From Rhodophyticola sp. CCM32 (lineage in GTDB: Bacteria; Pseudomonadota; Alphaproteobacteria; Rhodobacterales; Rhodobacteraceae): DNA of 64,000 nucleotides. The DNA lies in the NCBI RefSeq assembly GCF_004751985.1, contig NZ_CP038492.1:124001-188000 (forward strand). Direction: 5' to 3'. The translations under genes were made by a program, and so were the position numbers. Positions 1 through 10,158 of this stretch are shown piece after piece. Within the stretch, counting starts at the first letter, position 1, and each line of letters begins with the position of its first letter. The notes beneath the pieces are model-generated. The model searched no databases. It was not told the origin of the DNA and saw only the letters and a list, made by a program, of their open reading frames with translations.

Positions 1-420
1 GCCTCTGCCGGGACCGACCCGGAGGACGCCGCGCGGTTTGTCCGTGAAACCGGAGTGGATGCGATGGCGGTTTCCGTTGGCAATGTGCATTTGCAACAGG
101 ACCGGGAAGGCGGGCTGGATGAGCCGCGCATCCGGGCCATCGAGGCCCTGACCACAGTGCCTTTGGTCATCCATGGCGGGTCTGGCGTGCCCGTGGCAGA
201 GCGCAAGGCGCTGGCCGCAGGGTCCAGCATCTGCAAATTCAACATCGGAACGGAGTTGCGGATGGCCTTCGGGGCCGCCCTGCGGCAGGCCGTGACCGCA
301 GACAAGGCGCGGTTTGATCGGGTGCAAATCCTGCAAGACACCCATGACCCGGTGATGGCGGCGGCGCGCACCGTGATTCAAGGGGTAGGTGCCAGCGGGC
401 AGGGGGCAAGCACATGCTGA
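1..420 (+). CDS. Class II fructose/tagatose-bisphosphate-type aldolase, C-terminal part
   Basis: The reading frame is open from base 1 to the TGA at 418-420, so the gene enters from outside the window and only the last 139 residues are visible. They match class II (zinc) ketose-bisphosphate aldolases: an ETGVDAMAVSVGNVH stretch, then a VIHGGSGVP motif (phosphate and metal loop), then the KFNIGTELR strand. The family cleaves ketose bisphosphates or deoxy-gluconate phosphates to C3 units. Its stop overlaps the ATG of an inositol-dehydrogenase-like gene (ATGCTGA), so the two are probably co-transcribed. That neighbour makes an IolJ-type aldolase of myo-inositol catabolism plausible, but substrate cannot be decided from this fragment. 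Confidence 0.85.
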   Translation, partial: ASAGTDPEDAARFVRETGVDAMAVSVGNVHLQQDREGGLDEPRIRAIEALTTVPLVIHGGSGVPVAERKALAAGSSICKFNIGTELRMAFGAALRQAVTADKARFDRVQILQDTHDPVMAAARTVIQGVGASGQGASTC

Positions 421-1408
421 GACTGGGCATTCTGGGATGCGGCCGGATCGGGCAGGTGCATGCGCGATCTGTTGCACAGGTTGATCGGGCACAGCTGGTG
501 GCTGTTGCCGATGCGATGCCGGATGCAGCCGCAGCGCTGGCCGCGGCGACCGGGGCCGAAACCCGCGATGCTGGCGATATTCTGACGGCCCCGGATATTG
601 ATGCGGTGATCATCGGCACCCCCACCGACACGCATTTCGACCTGATCCAGACGGCGGCGGCGGAGCGCAAGGCGATCTTCTGCGAAAAACCCGTCGACAT
701 GGATGTGGCCCGTATCCGCGCCTGTATCACGGCGGTGGAGAGGGCCGGTATAGCGTTCATGACCGGGTTCAACCGCCGGTTCGATCCGAATTTTTCCGGG
801 TTGGAACGCCGCCTGCGCACGGGCGAGATCGGCGAGATCGAGATTGTCACGATCCTGTCGCGTGATCCGGCCCCGCCACCTATCTCTTATATAAAAAGCT
901 CCGGCGGATTGTTCCGTGACATGATGATCCATGATTTCGACATGGCACGGTTTTTGCTGGGTGACGAACCGGTCAGCGTTCAGGCCGTGGGCGCGGCCCT
1001 GGTGGACCCGGCAATCGGGGGGCGGGCGATGTCGATACAGCCGCCGCGATCCTGACCACGGCCTCGGGGCGGATCTGCCAGATCTCCAATTCCCGCCGGG
1101 CAAGCTATGGCTATGACCAGCGGGTCGAGGTACATGGCGCAAAGGGTTTGCTGAGGGCGGAGAACCAGTTGGAAAGCACGGTGGAACTGGCCACCGGTGC
1201 CGGGTTTCGCCGGGCACCGGCGCAGCATTTCTTTCTGGAACGTTATCAGCAGGCCTATGCCCTGGAGATGGCCGATTTCGTCTCTGCCGTGTTGGACGGG
1301 CAGACACCACAGCCGGATATCACCGATGGGTTGCGGGCGCAGATACTGGCGGATGCGGCCAGCGAGGCGCAGCAAAACGGCACCATTGTCGATCTGCCGG
1401 TGGAATAG
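414..1408 (+). pseudogene. iolG: Inositol 2-dehydrogenase-like (Gfo/Idh/MocA) gene, frameshifted
   Basis: The first part (414-1055) encodes a Rossmann domain with GILGCGRIG, the CEKPVD motif and GFNRRFDPNF, all typical of inositol 2-dehydrogenases that oxidise myo-inositol to scyllo-inosose with NAD+. The remainder continues in another frame: codons from 1028 read GDVDTAAAILTTASG and run to the stop at 1406-1408. The switch lies in a G-rich stretch at 1017-1026. Family members usually read IGEAGDVDT here, which would need one more base, so a single-base deletion explains the break. Rejoined length is about 330 residues, normal for the family. It overlaps the upstream aldolase by 7 bases. It is either a recent pseudogene or a sequencing error; iolG rather than another Gfo/Idh member is an inference. 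Confidence 0.75.
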
Positions 1409-1420
1409 GCGCGCGCAGGG

Positions 1421-2038
1421 TCAGATATCGAAAAACACGGTTTCCTGCGGCCCCTGCAAATGAATGTCGAACCGGTATCGGTTCACCCCGTCAGGCTGCG
1501 CCAGCAGCGTTGAAAGGCGCGATATCGGTTTGATCGCGCTCAGGATCGGATCGCCTGCATTGGCGGTGTCCTCATCGGCGAAATAGGCGCGGGTGTGCAG
1601 GCCGATATTGATGCCGCGCGCGACGATCCAAAGGGTCACATGGGGCGCTTGCAATCGCCCATCGGGCAAGGGCACAGGGCCCGGTTTGACCGTGTCGAAG
1701 GCGAAGGCGCCGGTTTCCAGATCCCCGGCAGATCGGCCCCAGCCGGTGAAATTCGGATCGGCCCCGCCACGCGGGTCTTGCGGCGATGGGTATCGGCCAT
1801 GTGCATCCGCCTGCCAGATCTCGACCATCGTATCTTTCTGCGCCAGCCCGGTGCCATCATACACGGTGCCGGTCAGGGTGATCTCCTGACCCTGCACAGG
1901 CCCGGTTTTCATCACAGCACCAAGATCGGTTTCATAGACCCGGTGAATGCCGGTGACATTGGGGGTGCAGCCGATATGCACATAAGGCCCCGCCGTTTGT
2001 GACGGGGTTTCTTTCAGATGTTCAGGGGCATCACCCAT
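1421..2038 (-). CDS. pcaG: Protocatechuate 3,4-dioxygenase alpha subunit
   Basis: This 205-residue protein is the alpha subunit of the intradiol dioxygenase that opens protocatechuate to beta-carboxy-cis,cis-muconate in the beta-ketoadipate pathway. Visible family marks are TPSQTAGPYVHIG near the N-terminus, VEIWQADAHGRY, DPNFTGWGR, and a C-terminal FDIHLQGPQETVFFDI. The alpha chain lacks the full iron-ligand set carried by beta, as expected. I start at the ATG at 2036-2038 because MGDAPEHLKETPSQT matches the usual N-terminus; a longer frame upstream lies inside pcaH and has no family similarity. It begins 1 base after the pcaH stop, so the two are translationally linked. Confidence 0.95.
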   Translation of the reverse strand: MGDAPEHLKETPSQTAGPYVHIGCTPNVTGIHRVYETDLGAVMKTGPVQGQEITLTGTVYDGTGLAQKDTMVEIWQADAHGRYPSPQDPRGGADPNFTGWGRSAGDLETGAFAFDTVKPGPVPLPDGRLQAPHVTLWIVARGINIGLHTRAYFADEDTANAGDPILSAIKPISRLSTLLAQPDGVNRYRFDIHLQGPQETVFFDI

Positions 2039-2039
2039 C

Positions 2040-2783
2040 TTACATCCCCTCCGCCCGGTTTGCGAACGGGGTCTGGTCCCGACCGCGAAGCGTGATGTCA
2101 AACCGATAGGCGCGGGCATCCATCGGGATCGAGCGGTCCATATCAAGCGGTGCGATCAGCATACGCACTGCTTCGGGATTGCTGAGACTGGCGACAATCG
2201 GGCAGCGGGCAATCAGCGGGTCGCCTTCGAAATACATCTGGGTGATCAGGCGTTGTGCAAAACCCGCACCGAATAGCGAGAAATGGATATGCGCCGGGCG
2301 CCAGGCATTCGGCCCGTTCGGCCAGGGGTAGGGCGCGGGCATGATCGTGCGAAACTTGTAATGGCCATCGGCATCGGTGATCACCCGCCCGCAGCCGCCG
2401 AAATTCGGGTCAAGCGCGGCCTGATACCCCTCATTCTTGTGCCGGTAACGCCCGCCGGCATTGGCCTGCCAGACTTCCAGCAGCGCATCGGGAATACCCC
2501 GCCCGGTCTGATCACGTACCTGGCCATAGACGATGATGCGCGGGCCAATTGCGGTCTCTCCCGGTGCGGCGAAATTCCGCGTCAGGTCCTGATCCAGCGG
2601 CCCGATGATCTGCGGGCTGAAAACCGGTCCGGTTTCCTCGCTCAAACCGCTGGGAAACGATAAGGGCGCCGCGCGGGGGGAGCGGGTGATGCTGGTTTTA
2701 TAGGCCGGATAATGGGGTGCGGGGTGCCAGCCCCGGTCGCGGGGCAGATAGCCGTCCGGTGGTGTCTTGTTCGTATTTGTCAT
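2040..2783 (-). CDS. pcaH: Protocatechuate 3,4-dioxygenase beta subunit
   Basis: Catalytic subunit of the Fe(III) intradiol dioxygenase that works with PcaG. All four iron ligands of the family can be placed: Tyr113 in RYRHK, Tyr152 in PYPW, and His165 and His167 in PAHIH, around the conserved DPNFGGCGR segment. I choose the ATG at 2781-2783 (MTNTNK, 247 residues), preceded by GGGGAG about 10 bases away, over a GTG six codons upstream. It lies 20 bases downstream of pobA and directly upstream of pcaG. The unit pobA-pcaH-pcaG therefore takes 4-hydroxybenzoate to carboxymuconate. pcaB and pcaD are not in this window; a PcaC-like gene sits separately at 35017. Confidence 0.96.
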   Translation of the reverse strand: MTNTNKTPPDGYLPRDRGWHPAPHYPAYKTSITRSPRAAPLSFPSGLSEETGPVFSPQIIGPLDQDLTRNFAAPGETAIGPRIIVYGQVRDQTGRGIPDALLEVWQANAGGRYRHKNEGYQAALDPNFGGCGRVITDADGHYKFRTIMPAPYPWPNGPNAWRPAHIHFSLFGAGFAQRLITQMYFEGDPLIARCPIVASLSNPEAVRMLIAPLDMDRSIPMDARAYRFDITLRGRDQTPFANRAEGM

Positions 2784-2803
2784 CCGTGATCTACTCCCCA
2801 CCC

Positions 2804-5138
<2,335 letters not shown>

Positions 5139-5142
<4 letters not shown>

Positions 5143-6587
5143 GCGGATACAATACCTGGCTGCGGGAGCAGAATTTTATTGCCGGGCAATGGGTTGGTGC
5201 GGATAGCGGCCAGACCATCGCGGTCACAAATCCGGTGAATGACGATGTGATCGGCACGATCCCGAATGCAGGCGAGGCCGAAACCCTGCGCGCGATTGAT
5301 GCGGCCGATGCGGCCTTTCCCGGGTTTGCGGATATGGCGCTGATGGCGCGGCTTGATCTGCTGTGGAAGCTGCATGATGCGCTGATGGACAATCAGGGTG
5401 ATCTGGCAGAACTGCTGACGGTGGAGATGGGCAAACCGCTGGCAGAAGCCAAGGGGGAGATTGCCATCGGCGCGCAATATGTCCGCTGGTTCGCCGAGGA
5501 GGCCCGCCGCGCCAAGGGGGAGATTGTGCCCGCCGGTGTCACCGGCCGCCGTATCCTTGTCACCCGGCATCCGGTTGGGGTGGTCGGCATGATCACACCG
5601 TGGAATTTCCCCTCTTCCATGCTGGCCCGGAAACTGGCCCCGGCGCTGGCCGTCGGCTGCACAGTGGTTGCCAAACCCGCCACCGCCACGCCCTATTCCG
5701 GTCTGGCCTGGGCGGCGCTGGCCGAAGAGGTTGGCTTTCCCAAAGGGGTGGTGAATATCGTCACCGGGTCCGCGCGCGCCATTGCCGGTGCGATGATGGC
5801 GCGGCCCGAGATGCGCAAGATCACCTTCACCGGCTCGACAGAGGTGGGCAAAGAACTGATCCGCGGGGCTGCCGATACGCTCAAGAAAGTGTCGATGGAG
5901 CTGGGTGGCAACGCGCCGTTTCTGGTGTTTGACGATGCCGATCTGGATGCGGCGGTTGAAGGGGCCATGGTCTCCAAATACCGCAATATGGGGCAGACCT
6001 GCGTCTGTGCGAACCGGATTTACGTGCAGGCCGGGGTGTATGACGCTTTCGTTGAAAAGCTGGTGGAACAGACCCGGGCGATGAAGGTGGGTGACGGGCG
6101 CGAAGATGGCGTTGCCCAGGGCCCGATGGTGGATATGGACGCGGTCGAGAAGGTGGAAAGCCTGTTGGAGGATGCGACCTCCAAAGGGGCGGAAATCGCA
6201 ACCGGCGGCAAACGTCACGCGCTTGGTGGCCGCTTTTTTGAGCCCACGGTTCTGACCGGTGCCACCCAGGCCATGGCTTTCGCGCAGGAAGAGATTTTCG
6301 GGCCCCTTGCGCCTGTGTTCAAATTCGACACGGAAGACGAGGCCATCGCCATGGCCAATGACACGGTGTTTGGCCTTGCCTCATACGCCTATACCAGCGA
6401 TCTGGCCCGTGCCTTCCGTCTGAATGAGCGGCTGCAATACGGGATGATTGGTATCAATTCCGGCCTGATCACCACGGTTGAGGCGCCCTTTGGCGGGGTG
6501 AAGGCATCCGGCATGGGCAAGGAAGGCGGCAGTCAGGGCCTCGATGATTATCTCGACACGAAATATGTCTGCATTGACGGGATTTAG
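5139..6587 (+). CDS. gabD: Succinate-semialdehyde dehydrogenase (NAD(P)+)
   Basis: A 482-residue aldehyde dehydrogenase of the GabD class, which oxidises succinate semialdehyde to succinate (GABA and 4-hydroxybutyrate breakdown). TPWNFPSSMLARK forms the cofactor pocket, FTGSTEVGKEL the NAD loop, MELGGNAPF carries general base Glu254, and NMGQTCVCANR carries nucleophile Cys288. The Cys-X-Cys at this site is typical of GabD, and both numbers equal those of E. coli GabD. The start is the ATG at 5139 that overlaps the preceding stop; a longer upstream frame is a read-through of the GAPDH-like gene. Related aldehyde specificity cannot be excluded. Confidence 0.92.
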
Positions 6588-6692
6588 AGCACCACCTTAA
6601 ATCGGCATCGCCAATACCTGCCCCAGGCCTTCGCCGCTCTTGCTATATTGGCGATGCGCCATGGCCGAGGATAAGGGCAGGGTGCGTTAGGC

Positions 6693-6737
6693 GTGTGGAA
6701 AACTCGAGTTTTCCACACGGAATTCTCGAGAATTCCG
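6693..6737. repeat. Tandem 18-bp palindromes, copy A (units Y and X)
   Basis: Two back-to-back palindromes lie between the converging gabD and GntR genes. Unit Y occupies 6697-6714 (GGAAAAC-TCGA-GTTTTCC) and its stem is lengthened by GTGT and ACAC on either side. Unit X occupies 6719-6736 (GGAATTC-TCGA-GAATTCC). The spacer is 4 bases, giving 22 bases from start to start. As RNA each would fold into a 7-bp or longer stem with a 4-base loop. The rest of 6588-6779 shows no gene. Confidence 0.9.
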
Positions 6738-6779
6738 GTGCTTGGGGTTTGCGGCATATCCTGCCTGTGGAAGTTGGTA

Positions 6780-7490
6780 TTACCCTTTCAGACCAACCGT
6801 ATACCCTACATCACCCTCTGCCATTTTCAGCATCTGCTGTGCCAGAACCCGCCCCGATGCATCCCGGGCCACCCGGGTCAGGACCAGCAAGGCAGAGTTG
6901 CGATCCACCTCAAGGGCAACCGACTCTCCCATGCTGCACATGGAGGCGGTTAACCGATCTTCGATCCCGGTGGCCTGCACGCCATGGGCCAATAGCAGAT
7001 CCGGCAGGTCTACCGCCGCCTCTCCGTCGCAGGCGTTCAGCAGGCTTTCAGGCAGGATGATCTGATCCAGCGCAAACCGGATGCCGCCCTGTTTCAGCAT
7101 CCGCTCAATCACCAGCGCCCTGGCCTCGCCCAAAAGCTCTGCCAAATCGCCATCAACCCGCTGGCTGCCGCTGCGGCTGCGAAACACCTCCAGCTTCGGT
7201 GCGGCGCCATCGGGCAAGGCCAGACGGTCAAAGCCGGGTAGGTCCGGGGCCGCAGCCTCATCGGGTTTGGCAGCCGGTTCTGATACAATCGTGCCGCGGC
7301 CCGGCTTTCTGGCCAGCAACCCCTGTGCCTCCAGCGTCATCAGGGCCCGCCGCATGGTGCCCTGGCTGACACCGAATTCCTCGGCCAGTTCAAACTCGTT
7401 GCCAAGCCGTTGCCCGACCGGCCAGTCCCCGGTTCTGATCCGGCGCAGCATTTCGGTTTCGGCTTGGCGGTACAGGGGTACACGGGCCAT
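6780..7490 (-). CDS. GntR family transcriptional regulator (HutC/UTRA type)
   Basis: A 236-residue regulator. Residues 1-70 are a winged helix of the GntR class (LYRQAETEMLRRI..WPVGQRLGNEFELAEEFGVSQGTMRRALMTLEAQGLLARKPGRGT). Residues about 95-235 fit the UTRA ligand-binding domain of the HutC/FarR branch, ending in the pattern VLAQQMLKMAEGDVGYTVGL. It lies 55 bases downstream of the exonuclease gene on the same strand, with a hairpin in between, so it may be either the tail of the acetate cluster or independently controlled. The ligand is unknown. Family members often repress neighbouring catabolic or transport genes. Confidence 0.9.
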   Translation of the reverse strand: MARVPLYRQAETEMLRRIRTGDWPVGQRLGNEFELAEEFGVSQGTMRRALMTLEAQGLLARKPGRGTIVSEPAAKPDEAAAPDLPGFDRLALPDGAAPKLEVFRSRSGSQRVDGDLAELLGEARALVIERMLKQGGIRFALDQIILPESLLNACDGEAAVDLPDLLLAHGVQATGIEDRLTASMCSMGESVALEVDRNSALLVLTRVARDASGRVLAQQMLKMAEGDVGYTVGLKG

Positions 7491-7523
7491 GGGGATGTCC
7501 TTTCACGACTCTTCTACCAGAAA

Positions 7524-7541
7524 ATGCTGCACTTGCAGCAT
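7524..7541 (-). promoter_or_regulatory. Hairpin/dyad between exonuclease and GntR genes
   Basis: Perfect 7-base arms ATGCTGC and GCAGCAT are separated by four bases. Read on the minus strand the hairpin follows the exonuclease stop by 4 bases and precedes TTTTC, so it could be a weak terminator. It also lies just upstream of the GntR start and has the size of a GntR-family operator, so autoregulation is an alternative. Confidence 0.5.
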
Positions 7542-7545
7542 ATCG

Positions 7546-9543
7546 TCAATTCAGATGCGCAATCAGCCGGCTATGTTTGTCGAATGCCTTTATTGTAGCC
7601 CCCAATGTAGGCAGGTCTGCCGCATCCAGCATCGGGATCATCTTTCGAAACGCCTCTGCCGTGCCAATTGCATCGCCGATCGCGGTGTGCCGGTCGGCCT
7701 CTGCGATCAGGATTCCCAGCCGTTCACATAAGGCATCCAGCGTGTGATCCGCCGATTGCCCGTACAGAATGGCCGAACACAGCACCGTATCCAGTATCGG
7801 CTGATCGAAACGCGTGCCGATCTCGGTCTCGCGGCGTTGCAGAAAGCTCATATCGAAAGGGGCGTTATGGGCCACCAGAACGGCGCCATTGGCATAGGCG
7901 TGAAACCGTTTCAGCGCCTCGCCCACCGGGGCCGCATCGGCGACCATCTCATTTGTCACCCCATGGACATCAATCGAGCCTTGCGGAATCCGGCGCCCCG
8001 GATTGACCAGCATATCGAAACGTTCGCCATCAATCACTTTGCCATTCACGATCCGCACCGCAGCGATCTGGCAGATTTCATCCACCTGCGGGTTCAGGCC
8101 CGTGGTCTCCGTATCGAACACCACATAGCTCAACTGTTTCAGCATGGCCTCGGACATTGCCCTTGGCACCTCCGCATGCAGCAATTCGAAATCATAAAGG
8201 ACAGCGCGGGCTGACATGGCAGGGTCCGGGTCGGCGCGAGACAGGGTCAGGTGCAGCATGCCAGAGGCGGCGGTGACAAGCTGTGTGGCATGGGTCACCA
8301 GCACATCACGGCCGGTGAATTGCGCCAGACCGGGGCTGAGCGGGATGTCGAGCGCGCGTGCCAGAACATCCGCATCGGGCAGGGCGCCGCTGGCCGAAAG
8401 CGCAAGCGTGGCCGAGGCCGGAGCGATTTCAACAAGGCGCAGCTGCAGGTCAGTGGCATCCTTGACAGACCATTCCAGAGCCAGCCGTTCCAGCAGCCGG
8501 GTGATTGCAAACCCGTCACATCGCAGCGTGGTGGCGGGCAGATCGGTGGTGAGTGTAATCCCTTTGCGGGCCAGACGGGCGGTCAGCGCGATGCCCAGAT
8601 CGCTGGCTGGCAGCGCCTCTTTCGGCCACCATTCGGTGTCGGTCAGGGCTTTGCGGCGGGCGGTTTCGGCGGCGCGCGCTGCCAAAGCCTGCACGGCAGG
8701 AATATCGGCAGGCAGATCCGGCAAGGCCCGGTCCACCTCATCCAGAAGATCGTTCAATAGATGGGCGCGTTCCGCCTGCACCTGCAAATCGCCGGTCACG
8801 TCCTGCAGGCTGAGGATATAGCCGGGGCGTTTGGTTTCCTGCCCTTCCAGCCACATCAGCCGTATCCGGGCGGCCAGAAGTTTTGCGCCCGCCCGGGTGG
8901 CACAAAGGATATCCGCGCCCTCGCGGGCCTCGGCGGCCAGCAGCCTGTCATAGGCCTGCCGTATCGGGCCGGGTAACAGAACGCCAGACAAAGGCCGGTT
9001 CAGGCCAAGTGCCGGGTGATCCTCCAATATCTCCCGTGCCTGCCCGTTATACAGCACCACCACATGATCCGGTGTGCAGAACAACACCCCGTCGGGCACC
9101 TCGGCCAGCAAGGTTTCCAGTCGGGTTTTCTCCAACCCCAGCCGGGCGGTTTCACGCCCGATGGACAGCGCCATGGCATTGCGCGCCTCGGTCAGGTTCG
9201 CGGCCACGGCTGCCGCTGCCGGGGCCAGATCGCCCAGATACCGCGCCGGTGCATGGTCGATATCATGGCCAACGCCTGCATGGGCACGGGCGCGCATATC
9301 GGCGGCCAGACGTTCCACAGGGCGGGCGATATATTCGTCAAACAGAACCCAGACCCAGGTGATCAGCGCGACAACCGCAAACACGGCCACCACACCCGCA
9401 ATCACGAAAGAGGACAGCGCGTGATCCTCGCCCAGGCGTGTATAGCCAAGGGTCAGCCCGCCAAGCACAAGCAGCGCGGCCCCGCAGGCCAGAGCGGCAA
9501 AGAAAATGAAGATGCGCAGGCGCAGGCTGAGATGGGTGAACAT
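7546..9543 (-). CDS. Membrane-anchored 3'-5' exonuclease (DnaQ-like) with sensor-like N-terminus
   Basis: A 665-residue protein of unusual build. Two transmembrane helices (about residues 8-30 and 42-66) are followed by a HAMP-like linker (YIARPVERLAADMRARA) and a PAS-like region (about 150-260). The last 190 residues are a DEDDh exonuclease: VFDTETTGL (Asp, Glu), AHNAPFD (Asp) and RHTAIGDA (His, Asp). The exonuclease class is that of the DNA polymerase III epsilon subunit. Such proteins recur beside ActP/DUF294 genes in proteobacteria, and this one sits in that setting, 54 bases after a small membrane-protein gene. What nucleic acid it degrades, and what the sensor part detects, is not known. 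Confidence 0.85.
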   Translation of the reverse strand: MFTHLSLRLRIFIFFAALACGAALLVLGGLTLGYTRLGEDHALSSFVIAGVVAVFAVVALITWVWVLFDEYIARPVERLAADMRARAHAGVGHDIDHAPARYLGDLAPAAAAVAANLTEARNAMALSIGRETARLGLEKTRLETLLAEVPDGVLFCTPDHVVVLYNGQAREILEDHPALGLNRPLSGVLLPGPIRQAYDRLLAAEAREGADILCATRAGAKLLAARIRLMWLEGQETKRPGYILSLQDVTGDLQVQAERAHLLNDLLDEVDRALPDLPADIPAVQALAARAAETARRKALTDTEWWPKEALPASDLGIALTARLARKGITLTTDLPATTLRCDGFAITRLLERLALEWSVKDATDLQLRLVEIAPASATLALSASGALPDADVLARALDIPLSPGLAQFTGRDVLVTHATQLVTAASGMLHLTLSRADPDPAMSARAVLYDFELLHAEVPRAMSEAMLKQLSYVVFDTETTGLNPQVDEICQIAAVRIVNGKVIDGERFDMLVNPGRRIPQGSIDVHGVTNEMVADAAPVGEALKRFHAYANGAVLVAHNAPFDMSFLQRRETEIGTRFDQPILDTVLCSAILYGQSADHTLDALCERLGILIAEADRHTAIGDAIGTAEAFRKMIPMLDAADLPTLGATIKAFDKHSRLIAHLN

Positions 9544-9597
9544 GGGCTGCGGGCCTCCTCTGTCCCGCGCGTGTCGGCCCCTCCCGGCCGGGTCGGT

Positions 9598-10122
9598 TCA
9601 GTTGGCCTCCGCACAGACGGCGATGATCAGCTCGTCAGTCTCGTCTGCATCCTGCCACTGAACATTCTGCGGTGTGCCATCCTCGTCAAAGATGATCCCG
9701 TCGATAATGGTGGCGCGGCGGTTCTGATCGCAATCGACCAGTGACGGAATCTCGGTGGCGGCAGACCAGCGGCCAAAGACATACACATTCAGCAAATGCA
9801 GGCCGGGGGCGGCCTGATTTGTACGCACTGACAGAAGATCGACCGCGACAAACCCGTCGATATAGGGCGAAAGGTATGTCCAGGGCCGATACCAGGACTG
9901 GTTTTCGCGGGTGGCCACAATCTCCATCCCCTCGGGCAGCGCATCCGCCGAGGTTTCATACCAGGCATATTCGCTGCCGATGGTTGCGGCGATCATCGCG
10001 GCGCCTGCGGCAACCGGTGTGGCCCATTTCGGCACCCGGCCTTTCAACACGGTTCTGAGCAGCATCACCAGACCGGCGCCTGCGATCCCGGCACATAGGG
10101 TTGCGATCAGGGTGTAGAACAT
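9598..10122 (-). CDS. Small membrane protein of the acetate-transport cluster, unknown function
   Basis: A 174-residue protein with two predicted transmembrane helices at the N-terminus (about 2-24 and 36-54) and a periplasmic or extracytoplasmic remainder rich in acidic residues, containing EYAWYETSADALPEGMEIVATRENQSWYRPWTY as its most conserved-looking part (about 50-83). I recognise no catalytic motif. It lies 36 bases after the DUF294 gene and 54 before the exonuclease gene on the same strand, so it probably belongs to their transcript. A role with the ActP system is inferred from position only. Confidence 0.75.
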   Translation of the reverse strand: MFYTLIATLCAGIAGAGLVMLLRTVLKGRVPKWATPVAAGAAMIAATIGSEYAWYETSADALPEGMEIVATRENQSWYRPWTYLSPYIDGFVAVDLLSVRTNQAAPGLHLLNVYVFGRWSAATEIPSLVDCDQNRRATIIDGIIFDEDGTPQNVQWQDADETDELIIAVCAEAN

Positions 10123-10158
10123 CGGCGCACTCTTTTTCTGTCAGTTCAGACTTTTTTA

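Noticed and set aside
6693..6736. Palindromes read as restriction or vector remnants (they contain CTCGAG and GAATTC)
   Set aside because: The same architecture with different centres (GCGC, TGCA, CCGA, TTGA) occurs at six intergenic loci, so cloning artefact is unlikely.
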